From NCBI RefSeq assembly GCF_914484835.1, contig NZ_CAJZAR010000101.1:124001-188000 (forward strand): a stretch of DNA of 64,000 nucleotides. Direction: 5' to 3'. Under the pieces are notes generated by a model that was not told where the DNA came from, searched no databases, and saw only the letters and a program-made list of their open reading frames with translations. Position 1 is the first letter of the stretch, and each line of letters opens with the position of its first letter. Made by a program: the position numbers and the translations under genes. The DNA comes from Paraburkholderia tropica. Lineage in GTDB: Bacteria > Pseudomonadota > Gammaproteobacteria > Burkholderiales > Burkholderiaceae. Below, piece by piece: positions 34,850-43,195 of the stretch.

Positions 34850-36214
34850 TTATGCTGCTGAACTTTCCGCTTCAGCCCGCTTGCGCGCGACTCGTCCGAG
34901 GACAGTGGCGAGCCCCGCCGTCACCGCGAGTGCGACGGCCAGGGCAATCAGTCCCGCGGTAAACGATCCGGTCATTTCCTTCACGACACCCACCATCGCC
35001 GGACCGGCAAAGCCCGCGCAATTGGCAACGGCGTTGATGAACGCGATGCAACCCGCCGCCGCCGCGCCCGAGAGAAACGTCGACGGAATGGCCCAGAGCG
35101 CGGTGCGCGCAATGTTCACGCCGATCATCGCGATCGTGATGCCCACGAGCGCGACGCCGACCGACTCCGACACAGCCGAGACCACGAAGCCCGCAGCCGC
35201 CACCGCCGCGCTCAGGGTCAGGCTCGCGGCATAATCGCGGCCCTTGTCCATCCACCGCGCCGCGACGATCATCGCCAAACCGGCGCACGCATAGGGAATG
35301 GTCGAGAGCATGCCCGTTCTGAACAGGCCCAGTCCTTCGCGGCTAATGATCTGCGGAAGCCACATGCCGATCCCGGTGATGCCCGTCGACAGCGTGAACA
35401 ACGCGAGCGTGAGCAGGAGCACGCGCGGATCGGCGACCGCGCTGCGAAAGCTGCGCGTGCTGCCCGCCTTGACTTCGCTTTCCAGTTGGCGCACCAGCGC
35501 GGCGCGCTCCGCGTGGCTGAGCCACGTGGCGTCCTTCGGCGAATCGGAGAGCACGGCCCACGCCCAGATGCCCAGCACCGCGGCGGGCAAGCCCTGAGCG
35601 ATGAACAGCCATTGCCAGCCCGCCAGCCCCATGAACGTGTCGATGCTCAGCAACGCGCCTGAAAGCGGTCCGCCGATCACGGAAGCCAGCGGAATTCCGA
35701 GCGTGAACCACGCGAGCACGCGCACGCGATAAGCGCGCGGAAACCACGAAGTGAGGTAGAACGCCACGCCGGGAAAAAATCCGGCTTCGGCCACGCCGAG
35801 TATCAGGCGCAGCCCGTAGAACGAGTGCGGACCGACCGCGAACGCGGTGGCGGCAGAAAGCACGCCCCACGACACCATGATGCGCGAGAGCCAGATCCGC
35901 GCGCCGAAGCGATGCAAGGCCAGATTGCTCGGCACTTCGCACACCGCATAGCTGAGAAAGAACAGCCCCGCGCCCCATCCGAATTGCGCCGACGTGAGCC
36001 CGAGCGCGTGGTTCATCGTCAAGGCGGCAAAGCCCACATTGATGCGGTCGAGATAGCTGAAAATATAGCCCAGCAAAAGCACCGGAAGCAGGCGAATCGA
36101 GGCCTTTCGCACGGCGCGCTCGCACAATTCAAGCTGCTCTTGCGCGCCTGGCGCAGACACGCCCAGGTTCGTATTCCCGGCTCCGGGAAGTGCATAAGAC
36201 GAAGTCGGCTTCAT
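34850..36214 (-). CDS. MFS permease, ACS type (tartrate/aromatic-acid-like)
   Basis: The 454-residue protein starts at ATG 36214, with AGGAGA 6 nt upstream. It has twelve membrane segments; the first loop YLDRINVGFAALTMN, GVAEAGFFPGVAFYLTSWFP, and an amphipathic N-terminal tail are typical of ACS permeases for tartrate, phthalate and similar organic acids. It lies 32 nt after the amidohydrolase, so it is co-transcribed. It is a second ACS permease within 5 kb, distinct in sequence from that at 31727-33091. Confidence 0.88.
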   Translation of the reverse strand: MKPTSSYALPGAGNTNLGVSAPGAQEQLELCERAVRKASIRLLPVLLLGYIFSYLDRINVGFAALTMNHALGLTSAQFGWGAGLFFLSYAVCEVPSNLALHRFGARIWLSRIMVSWGVLSAATAFAVGPHSFYGLRLILGVAEAGFFPGVAFYLTSWFPRAYRVRVLAWFTLGIPLASVIGGPLSGALLSIDTFMGLAGWQWLFIAQGLPAAVLGIWAWAVLSDSPKDATWLSHAERAALVRQLESEVKAGSTRSFRSAVADPRVLLLTLALFTLSTGITGIGMWLPQIISREGLGLFRTGMLSTIPYACAGLAMIVAARWMDKGRDYAASLTLSAAVAAAGFVVSAVSESVGVALVGITIAMIGVNIARTALWAIPSTFLSGAAAAGCIAFINAVANCAGFAGPAMVGVVKEMTGSFTAGLIALAVALAVTAGLATVLGRVARKRAEAESSAA

Positions 36215-36246
36215 CCTGTCTCCTCTATATAAATTTGTTTTGACGG

Positions 36247-37110
36247 CTAGAAGCGATAGAGGCGTGCCGCGTTATCGACGAGGATCTGGTGGCGCGTGGC
36301 CTCGTCGCGTGTCCATTCCAGCAGATAGTCGAACTGCTCGGCGTCGTCCGGTAACGATCTCGCTGCCGGGTGCGGCCAGTCGCTGCCCCATACGAGACGA
36401 TCCGCACGATGTTCGACCAGCGCGCGGCCGATTTGCACGATGCTGTCGCGCGTCGCGTCGGTATCGTGATACGCGCCGCTGAGTTTCACCCAGGCGCGCC
36501 CGTTGTCCAGCAACGCGCAAAGCGAGCGCAACGCGGGCTGAGATGGGCCTTCGTTGAAACGTAGTCGTCCGAAATGATCGATCGTGACATCGCACGGCAT
36601 GCGCGCAAGCGTCGGTGCGATCTCGGGCAGTTGCGCCCCGCCGACATGAATCTCCAGATGCCATCCGCGCTCGGCGAGCGCTGGCGCAAACGACACCGCA
36701 TCGCGCAACGCGTCCTTGCCCGAACGCACGAGATTGAAGCGCAGGCCCACGATGCCGCCCGCGTCGAGTGCATCGAGGTGCGTCTCGCGCACAGGGCCGC
36801 TGGCGACCGCGATGCCTCTGGCCGACGTGCCCGCGCTCGCGATGGCGTCCAGCACGCAGGCGTTGTCGTTGCCGTAGGTCGAAGGCTGCACGAAGACGTT
36901 GCGCGTCGTGCCGAGTCGACGCTGCAAGGATCGATAGTCCTGGAGCGAAGCGGCGGGCGGCTTCAACTGCGCATCGGCGGCGACCGCGAAACGCGGCGAA
37001 TAGACATGCATGTGGCAGTCGCACGCGAGATCCGGCGCCGCGACGCGCGCCGTGGCCGTTCCCGCCGAAAACGGCACGGCGCCGGGGCGTAATGCTTCTT
37101 GCTCGATCAT
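36247..37110 (-). CDS. Amidohydrolase-2 family hydrolase (PDC-lactonase / lactone-isomerase-like)
   Basis: 287 residues from ATG 37110; the frame is also open to a GTG at 37188. It is a TIM-barrel amidohydrolase with DCHMHVYSPRF (HxH), EIHVGG, TIDHFGR and the C-terminal GSDWPHP (metal Asp). These fit 2-pyrone-4,6-dicarboxylate lactonase (LigI) and the related D-galactarolactone isomerase. With an RraA-type aldolase nearby, hydrolysis of pyrone dicarboxylate in a 4,5-cleavage route is plausible, but the ring-cleavage dioxygenase is absent. The ATG overlaps the stop of a short upstream frame (37107-37148), so translation may be coupled. Confidence 0.8.
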   Translation of the reverse strand: MIEQEALRPGAVPFSAGTATARVAAPDLACDCHMHVYSPRFAVAADAQLKPPAASLQDYRSLQRRLGTTRNVFVQPSTYGNDNACVLDAIASAGTSARGIAVASGPVRETHLDALDAGGIVGLRFNLVRSGKDALRDAVSFAPALAERGWHLEIHVGGAQLPEIAPTLARMPCDVTIDHFGRLRFNEGPSQPALRSLCALLDNGRAWVKLSGAYHDTDATRDSIVQIGRALVEHRADRLVWGSDWPHPAARSLPDDAEQFDYLLEWTRDEATRHQILVDNAARLYRF

Positions 37111-37148
37111 GGTGCGATCGATTCGGTCGCAAGAACTCGGTGCGTCAT
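37107..37148 (-). CDS. Possible 13-codon leader ORF coupled to the amidohydrolase
   Basis: On the minus strand GGAG precedes ATG 37148 by 6 nt, a better ribosome binding site than that of the amidohydrolase itself. The frame encodes MTHRVLATESIAP and ends in ATGA, where the TGA overlaps the start codon of the amidohydrolase. It could be a translation-coupling leader. It may also be that translation really starts at the upstream GTG 37188 and this frame is chance. Confidence 0.35.
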   Translation of the reverse strand: MTHRVLATESIAP

Positions 37149-37287
37149 CGGTGTCTCCGTGGTGTGTTTGCCGCCATTGTTCCGCCACGGATTCATAATG
37201 TCTATTGTTTAATTTTCAACAAAACATTCCCGATGGTTATACATTCGAAATCGCGCTCCGGCTGCCATCGTCCCTTTCCATCACAGA

Positions 37288-38502
37288 CTATTCGGCGAAC
37301 AGATCGGGACCGAACACCTCGTAATGGATTTTCGATTCATGAATGTCGAGCGCTTTCAATGCGTCGTGCTGAATGCGCATGAACGGAATGGGACCGCAAA
37401 TGTAATAGTCCGCTTCGGGCAGCAAAATCTCATTGCGCAATGCGTTGAGGTCGATAAATCCCGGGTAATCGTAGTCGCTGCCTTGCACATCGGTATCGAG
37501 CGGCGCGTCATAGAAAATGATCGCCTTAAAGTTATTATGCGTGGCCGCCGTTCGACGCAGCCGGTCGCGCATCGCATGCACGGCGCTATTGCGCGCGCCG
37601 TGGATAAAGACGACTTGCCGCTGCGGGTCCTGAATCGCGCGCTTGAGCATGCTGACCATCGGCGTAAGACCGACGCCGCCGCTAATCAACACGATGGGCG
37701 TAGTGGCGTGAACATCGATAAAGAACGTGCCATACGGCGCGGCCAGTTTCACCTCGTCGCCGACATTGACATGATCGTGCAGCAACGACGACACATAACC
37801 CGGCCGTCGCGCGGCATCGCCGTCTTCGCGCTTAACCGATATCCGGTAGGTATGGCCGTTCGGAACATCGGAAAGACTGTATTGGCGAATCTGTTGCAGG
37901 CCGAGATCCGCAACATTCACCGCGATACTGATGTATTGGCCGGGTTCGAAATCGGCAACCGGCTTCCCGTCTTTCGGTTCGAGAATAAACGAGGTAATGA
38001 CGCTGCTTTCCGGCCGCTTTTCCTTGACCACGAATGTCCGCCAGCCATTCCATCCGCCTGCTTGTGCGCTCCGTGATTCGCGTAATTCGCTTTCCATGCC
38101 CATCAGCACGTCGGCGAGATTGCCGTAAGCCTGCGCCCATGCGGAAATAATGTCCTCGGTCGCGGCGTCGCCGAGCACGTCTTTGATCGCGCCAAGCAAA
38201 TGCTCGCCGACGATCGGATAATGCTCCGCCTTCACATCGAGACTCGCGTGCTTGTTGGCGATATTGCCGAGCACGGCCGCAAGACTGCTGGGGTCTTCGA
38301 TATTCTCCGCGTAGGCATAGACTGCGCGCGCGAGCGCTTCCTGCTGCTGCCCCTGTTCCTGATGCGCCATATTGAACACATTCTTCAGTTCAGGATGCGC
38401 TTCGAATAGCCGCGTATAAAAACGGGTAATGATGGCTTTGCCGTGCTGGGCCAGCACCGGCGCGGTGGCCTTGACAATATCCTTCGTCTTTTGCGTGAGC
38501 AT
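37288..38502 (-). CDS. hmp: Flavohemoglobin, nitric oxide dioxygenase
   Basis: The 404-residue protein starts at ATG 38502, with AGGAG 7 nt upstream. The globin domain (1-140) has the expected distal Tyr29 and Gln53 and proximal His85. The ferredoxin-reductase-like part has the FAD motif RQYSLSD, the NAD motif GGVGLTPM and the C-terminal EVFGPD. It converts NO and O2 to nitrate with NAD(P)H and protects against nitrosative stress; it also reduces NO slowly without oxygen. No NsrR- or NorR-like regulator gene adjoins it. Confidence 0.95.
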   Translation of the reverse strand: MLTQKTKDIVKATAPVLAQHGKAIITRFYTRLFEAHPELKNVFNMAHQEQGQQQEALARAVYAYAENIEDPSSLAAVLGNIANKHASLDVKAEHYPIVGEHLLGAIKDVLGDAATEDIISAWAQAYGNLADVLMGMESELRESRSAQAGGWNGWRTFVVKEKRPESSVITSFILEPKDGKPVADFEPGQYISIAVNVADLGLQQIRQYSLSDVPNGHTYRISVKREDGDAARRPGYVSSLLHDHVNVGDEVKLAAPYGTFFIDVHATTPIVLISGGVGLTPMVSMLKRAIQDPQRQVVFIHGARNSAVHAMRDRLRRTAATHNNFKAIIFYDAPLDTDVQGSDYDYPGFIDLNALRNEILLPEADYYICGPIPFMRIQHDALKALDIHESKIHYEVFGPDLFAE

Positions 38503-38657
38503 CCTGTTTCTCCTGGGTGGCGACAGGGTTCCGGGTTCGGCTTCGGCGCGGGAGGCCTGGCGATACGGCATTGCCCGCATCGCGCGCAGCCCCTCATGAT
38601 CTCGCCATCGCGGCGCTTCGCCAAGGGCGTCCCGAGCACGCTCGACGTAAGGCGGCA

Positions 38658-38867
38658 CTATTGGCGCGCCGATGCCGCCGATACCGCCGAAGCAATCACC
38701 GCCGACGCCACCGTCTTCCCCGCGTCGGGCGGCGACAGCGCGCCCGCACTGATGCCGCCGTGTCCAGCGCTCATGCTGTCGTTGCCGGCATCGTTTGCTT
38801 TCTTGCAGGCGCCGAGGGCCAGCCCGCACACGACGATCACCACCGCCCGTCGCACGATTCCGTCCAT
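38658..38867 (-). CDS. Small lipoprotein, 69 aa
   Basis: Starts at ATG 38867 with GGAG 7 nt upstream. It has a basic n-region (MDGIVRR), a hydrophobic core and the lipobox LGAC, then KK and a Gly/Ser/Ala-rich tail. The residue after Cys is Lys, so outer-membrane sorting is expected. It lies 155 nt upstream of hmp on the same strand. Function unknown. Confidence 0.65.
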   Translation of the reverse strand: MDGIVRRAVVIVVCGLALGACKKANDAGNDSMSAGHGGISAGALSPPDAGKTVASAVIASAVSAASARQ

Positions 38868-39129
38868 TTTCCACTCCCCATCGTCCAGGCGAAACGCGCC
38901 TGTTCCCTGCTTCACACGCCATTGCGCGCAGCCTGCGTTCCCGAATCGCGCAGCGAGACAGGTACGCAGCATGTGCATACATCACGGCATCCACCGCGCG
39001 CGCGACTAGCGAAGCGAGGCTCGATTGGGCTTTCTTGACTGCTGAGCAAGTGTGTTTTGATTGACCGTCTATTTACGCGTGACGGCCGGTCGGGCAGAGT
39101 CTCCCGGCTCACAAGAAAAACCAGACACC

Positions 39130-39543
39130 GTGAAATCACCGACCTTCCCTGACGACCGCGCGCCCTTACGCTCACCGACGCCAGACGCCTGGGTCACGCT
39201 CGCCTTGCATCTTCTCGGTGCCGACCTGTCCGGCGAACTCGCGATCGCCGATGTCGCAAAGTGCGTGCAAATGTCCAAGGCCCATTTCTTCGGCGCCTTC
39301 AGGGAGAAAGTGGGACACACGCCGCATCAATGGCGACTGAGGCAACGCATCGCCGCGGCGCAAAGCGATCTGGTCACGCTGCCGCTGAAAATGTCGGAAG
39401 TCGCGCAGAAATATGGCTTCAGCGATCAGGCGCACTTCAGTCGCGTGTTCAAGCAATTCGTCGGCGAATCGCCGTGCTCCTGGCGCTCGCGAATGAAGGC
39501 CACGCTTGCGGAACTGTCCTGCGAGCCGTTGGGCCTGCTTTAG
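39130..39543 (+). CDS. AraC/XylS-type DNA-binding protein, HTH domain only
   Basis: About 137 residues from GTG 39130; TTG 39061 is an in-frame alternative and neither has a clear ribosome binding site. The two AraC helix-turn-helices are visible: IADVAKCVQMSKAHFFGAFREKVG and SEVAQKYGFSDQAHFSRVFKQFVG, ending in SPCSWR. There is no sensor domain, so it resembles the MarA/SoxS-like stand-alone type or one half of an ancestral regulator. It lies divergent from the lipoprotein-hmp run and might regulate it (inference). Confidence 0.8.
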   Translation: MKSPTFPDDRAPLRSPTPDAWVTLALHLLGADLSGELAIADVAKCVQMSKAHFFGAFREKVGHTPHQWRLRQRIAAAQSDLVTLPLKMSEVAQKYGFSDQAHFSRVFKQFVGESPCSWRSRMKATLAELSCEPLGLL

Positions 39544-39690
39544 TCCACAAAAAAATTCAGCGCGGTGACGACGACGCCACCGCGCGCCGTTTTCACGCCC
39601 TGGCATCGAACGGTCGAAAAGCTCAAAATGGTCGAAGCGCGGCCGAACTGGCTCCGGTCGCCAACCTTCGTTTCAGGACAGGAGGACGCT

Positions 39691-39879
39691 ATGAAGACCG
39701 TCTATGTGATCAAGACCGGTGCGCAGTATCTCTACCACGCGGAAGATGGCGATATCGGCATGGCGCCGGAAATTGAAGGGGCCATGTCGTTTCCCTCGTA
39801 CAAAGAAGCGGAACTGGCGGCGAGCCAGCACGCCGACCCGGGGTTCGAGATCGTGACCGTGAACGTCGACGAGCGCTAA
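39691..39879 (+). CDS. Hypothetical protein, 62 aa
   Basis: Starts at ATG 39691 with a strong GGAGG 6 nt upstream. The sequence MKTVYVIKTGAQYLY and FPSYKEAELAASQHADPGFEIVTV suggests a small beta-alpha-beta fold; there is no membrane segment, zinc motif or signal peptide. Not recognised. It stands 147 nt after the AraC-type gene. Confidence 0.65.
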   Translation: MKTVYVIKTGAQYLYHAEDGDIGMAPEIEGAMSFPSYKEAELAASQHADPGFEIVTVNVDER

Positions 39880-39933
39880 CACCGCGCGCGCGCCCGACGC
39901 CCGGCGACGTTTCCGAAAAACCCGCCCGAAAAA

Positions 39934-40842
39934 TCACCGAGCCTCCCCCGCCCGCCGCGCGAGATGATCGACGACTCGCTGCGCTGCCGGTTGTAGCTGG
40001 TCGAAATTTCTGAAACACACGACAAAGCGGCGCTCCGCCCACGCATCGACGAGCGGGATCGTCTTCACCTTGAACACCTTCGTGTACGTCGTCGCCACTT
40101 CTTCCGGCACGACGCTGATGCCGAGCCCCGCCGCGACCACCCGGAATCCCGCATCGAAACTCGACACGATCACGCGATACGACAACGTCGTCCCTTCGCT
40201 GGCCGCCGCGCGTTGCAGCATCGAATGCACGGCGGTCGTCGGCGGCAGCCCCACGTGTTCATACGCGAAGGTTTCCCGAAACGCGATCGAGCGCTTGTTC
40301 GCAAGCGGATGGTCGGGATGCACCGCCAGCGCAAGACGATCACGACGGTAAGCGCGATGCTGCAATCCCTGCAGATCGACGTTGTCCCAACACACGCCGA
40401 TGCTGGCGACGCCTTCGCGCAACTGCCGCACGAGATCGTGCGACTGGCGCTCCTCGACATCCACGCGGATGTTCGCATTGGCCGGCTCGCGCATGAATGA
40501 CGCGACGTCGTCGAGCAGCGTTTCGGCGATCGCCGAGGCCGACGCGCACATGCTCACGCGGCCGCGCAATCCGCCGCCGAACGCCGCGACGTCGGTGCCG
40601 ATCCGCTCGACCGTGAACAGCACCGTCCGCGCGTGTTCGAGCACCGCGAGGCCCGCGCCGGTCGGCGAGACGCCGCGCCGCGAACGTTCGAGCAGCGGCA
40701 CGCCGAGGTCCGCTTCGAGTTGCGCGATCCGCTTGCTGATCGCCGAAGGCTCGATATGCGCCTCGTCGGCGGCCCGCGCGATGTTGTGGTGATCGCAGAC
40801 GGCCACGAAAAGCCGCAAGGATTTCAGGTCGAGATCGCGCAC
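39934..40842 (-). CDS. LysR-family transcriptional regulator
   Basis: The 302-residue protein starts at GTG 40842, chosen for the GGAG 8 nt upstream. Winged helix LRLFVAVCDHHNIARAADEAHIEPSAISKRIAQLE, then an effector domain starting LRGRVSMCAS. It is divergent from the HMG-CoA-lyase operon, with a palindromic site between (40861-40892), so it probably regulates that operon. Confidence 0.9.
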   Translation of the reverse strand: MRDLDLKSLRLFVAVCDHHNIARAADEAHIEPSAISKRIAQLEADLGVPLLERSRRGVSPTGAGLAVLEHARTVLFTVERIGTDVAAFGGGLRGRVSMCASASAIAETLLDDVASFMREPANANIRVDVEERQSHDLVRQLREGVASIGVCWDNVDLQGLQHRAYRRDRLALAVHPDHPLANKRSIAFRETFAYEHVGLPPTTAVHSMLQRAAASEGTTLSYRVIVSSFDAGFRVVAAGLGISVVPEEVATTYTKVFKVKTIPLVDAWAERRFVVCFRNFDQLQPAAQRVVDHLARRAGEAR

Positions 40843-40860
40843 CTTTTTGTCTCCTGTGAC

Positions 40861-40892
40861 ATTCCGGTTCGGAAGCACAACGCTTCCAGAAT
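40861..40892. promoter_or_regulatory. Interrupted palindrome, candidate LysR operator
   Basis: GGAAGC (40871-40876) and GCTTCC (40882-40887) around the 5-nt centre ACAAC, flanked by ATTC (40861-40864) and GAAT (40889-40892). It lies 19 nt upstream of the LysR start and about 85 nt upstream of the lyase start, a usual place for a LysR recognition site serving both genes. Confidence 0.5.
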
Positions 40893-40976
40893 GCCGCTTT
40901 ACTAGTTTTCGGGAATGTCTAAAGTTAGCACGACGCTGGCGATTCGACGACCGGCGAGTTTCCCGGAGACAGCTTT

Positions 40977-41927
40977 ATGCCCCCTCTTCCTGTGCACGCC
41001 GTGATCCGCGAAGTCGGCCTTCGCGACGGCCTGCAAAGCCTTCAGCGCATCGTTCCGACCGAACAAAAAATCGAGTGGATTCGCGACGCGCACGCGGCCG
41101 GTCAACGCGAGATCGAAGTCGGCTCGTTCGTGCCCGCCCGCCTCCTGCCCCAACTCGCCGATACCGCCGAACTGGTCGCCTTCGCGAAGACGCTGCCGGA
41201 CCTGTCGGTGTCGGTGCTCGTGCCGAATCTGAAAGGCGCCGAAAAGGCGTTCGAATCGCAAGCCGATCTGCTGCTCGTGCCGCTCTCCGCGAGTCGCGAA
41301 CACAGTCTCGCGAATCTGCGCAAAACGCCCGACGAAGTGGTCGCCGAAGTCGCCCGCATCCGCGCCGTGCGCGACGCCTCGGGATCGAAGACGCTGATCG
41401 AAGGCGGCATCGGCACCGCGTTCGGCTGCACGCTTCAGGGCCACGTCGCGCCCGACGAGGTGCTGCGCTGCATGCAGGCGCTGCTCGATGCGGGCGCCGA
41501 TCGCGTGAGCCTCGCCGATACGGTCGGCTACGCCGGGCCGCACGCCGTGCGCGACCTGTTCGCGAAGGCGCGCCGGATCGCGGGCGATCGTCTGTGGTGC
41601 GGGCACTTTCACGACACGCGCGGCCTCGCGCTCGCCAATGTCTACGCGGCGCTCGAAACCGGCGTGAACCGCTTCGACGCGACGCTCGCCGGTATCGGCG
41701 GCTGCCCGCATGCGCCGGGCGCGAGCGGCAACGCGTCGACCGAAGACCTCGCCTTCATGCTCGCCGACATGGGCATCGAAACGGGCCTCGACCTGCCCGC
41801 GCTGCTCGATCTGCGCGCGAAAGTGGCGCGCTGGCTCGACGGCGAAACCCTGCACGGCACGCTCTGGCGCGCCGGCCTGCCCAAAACTTTTGCGCGCGCG
41901 TCGACTCGCGCCGCGCTGACCGCCTGA
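40977..41927 (+). CDS. Hydroxymethylglutaryl-CoA lyase family protein
   Basis: The 316-residue protein starts at ATG 40977, with GGAG 8 nt upstream. DRE-TIM metallolyase signatures: REVGLRDGLQ (Arg and Asp), QREIEVGSFV, the His pair HFHDTRG for the divalent metal, and GIGGCPHAPGASGN with the active-site Cys. It cleaves HMG-CoA to acetyl-CoA and acetoacetate, or a related 3-hydroxyacyl-CoA such as citramalyl-type substrates. It forms an operon with the class III CoA-transferase 10 nt downstream, so the substrate acid is probably activated by that enzyme. Confidence 0.9.
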   Translation: MPPLPVHAVIREVGLRDGLQSLQRIVPTEQKIEWIRDAHAAGQREIEVGSFVPARLLPQLADTAELVAFAKTLPDLSVSVLVPNLKGAEKAFESQADLLLVPLSASREHSLANLRKTPDEVVAEVARIRAVRDASGSKTLIEGGIGTAFGCTLQGHVAPDEVLRCMQALLDAGADRVSLADTVGYAGPHAVRDLFAKARRIAGDRLWCGHFHDTRGLALANVYAALETGVNRFDATLAGIGGCPHAPGASGNASTEDLAFMLADMGIETGLDLPALLDLRAKVARWLDGETLHGTLWRAGLPKTFARASTRAALTA

Positions 41928-41937
41928 GGAAACCGAC

Positions 41938-43089
41938 ATGGCCAACACCACGCGATTGCCGCTCGACGGCGTACGGGTGATCGAGTTCACGCACATGGTG
42001 ATGGGACCGACGTGCGGCATGATCCTCGCCGATCTCGGCGCCGAAGTCATCAAGATCGAGCCGCCCGATGGCGACAAGACGCGCACGCTGCCGGGCCTCG
42101 GCATCGGCTTTTTCCGCTCGTTCAACCGCAACAAGAAAAGCGTCGTGATCGATCTCACCACGCCGGAGGGCCGCGAAACGGCCGCCGAACTGGCCGGGAC
42201 CTGCGACGTGATGATCGAGAACTTCCGCCCCGGCCTGATGCAGAAAATGGGCCTCGACTACGACACGCTTTCGGCGCGCAATCCGCGCCTGATCTACGTC
42301 TCGCACAAGGGCTTCCTGCCGGGGCCGTACGAGAAGCGGCTCGCGCTCGACGAGGTCGTGCAGATGATGGGCGGCCTGTCGTACATGACCGGCCCCGCCG
42401 GGCGGCCGCTGCGCGCGGGCACGTCGGTCAACGACATCATGGGCGGCATGTTCGGCGCGATCGGCGTGCTGGCCGCGCTGCGCGAACGCGAATCGACGGG
42501 GCTCGGCCAGGAAGTGCAGAGCGCGCTGTTCGAGAACTGCGTGTTTCTCTCGTCGCAACACATGCAGCAGTTCGCGATGACGAACGAAGCGCCGCCGCCG
42601 ATGCCGTCGCGCGTCTCGGCGTGGAGCGTCTACGACGTGTTCACGCTCGCCGGTGACGAGCAGCTTTTTATCGGCGCGGTGAGCGACAAGCAGTTCGTCA
42701 CGCTGTGCGATGTGCTGCACTGTCCGCAACTCGCGCAGGAACCGCGGTTCGCGACCAACGCGCTGCGCGTCGCCGTGCGCGCGGAACTGCTGGCCCGTCT
42801 CGGCGACATCCTCAAGCATCGCCGCGTCGATGAACTCGCGCCCAGGCTCGAAGCCGCCGGCATTCCCTATGCGCCGATCGTGCGTCCCGATCAGCTGATG
42901 AACGATCCGCATCTGAAGGCGAGCGGCGGTCTCGTGCCGATGCAAACCGACGACGGCGGCACGACCGACGTCGTGCTGCTGCCGATCACGATGGGCGGCC
43001 GCCGTCCGGGCGTGCGCCAGGCGCTCGCGCGCGTCGGCGAACACACGCAGGAAATCCTTTCGCGGCTCAAGGCGCGGGTCAGCGCATGA
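41938..43089 (+). CDS. CaiB/BaiF class III CoA-transferase
   Basis: The 383-residue protein has the family start LDGVRVIEFTHMVMGPTCGMILADLGAEVIKIE-like block, with the catalytic-site Asp region in GLDYDTLSARNPRLIYVSHKGF and an NDIMGGMFG segment. Such enzymes move CoA between carboxylic acids by a ping-pong mechanism. Placed between the HMG-CoA-lyase gene and an MFS permease, it likely activates the imported acid for cleavage; candidates are 3-hydroxy-3-methylglutarate, itaconate/citramalate-type acids (inference). Confidence 0.9.
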   Translation: MANTTRLPLDGVRVIEFTHMVMGPTCGMILADLGAEVIKIEPPDGDKTRTLPGLGIGFFRSFNRNKKSVVIDLTTPEGRETAAELAGTCDVMIENFRPGLMQKMGLDYDTLSARNPRLIYVSHKGFLPGPYEKRLALDEVVQMMGGLSYMTGPAGRPLRAGTSVNDIMGGMFGAIGVLAALRERESTGLGQEVQSALFENCVFLSSQHMQQFAMTNEAPPPMPSRVSAWSVYDVFTLAGDEQLFIGAVSDKQFVTLCDVLHCPQLAQEPRFATNALRVAVRAELLARLGDILKHRRVDELAPRLEAAGIPYAPIVRPDQLMNDPHLKASGGLVPMQTDDGGTTDVVLLPITMGGRRPGVRQALARVGEHTQEILSRLKARVSA

Positions 43090-43195
43090 GCCGCGCCGCG
43101 CGCAAAAACAGTCAGCCGCCATGACGGACTGACGCCTCACGCCATCCATGAGCATTCGTCAGAAATGCCATTTCTTGGAACATCAGGAGACATTC

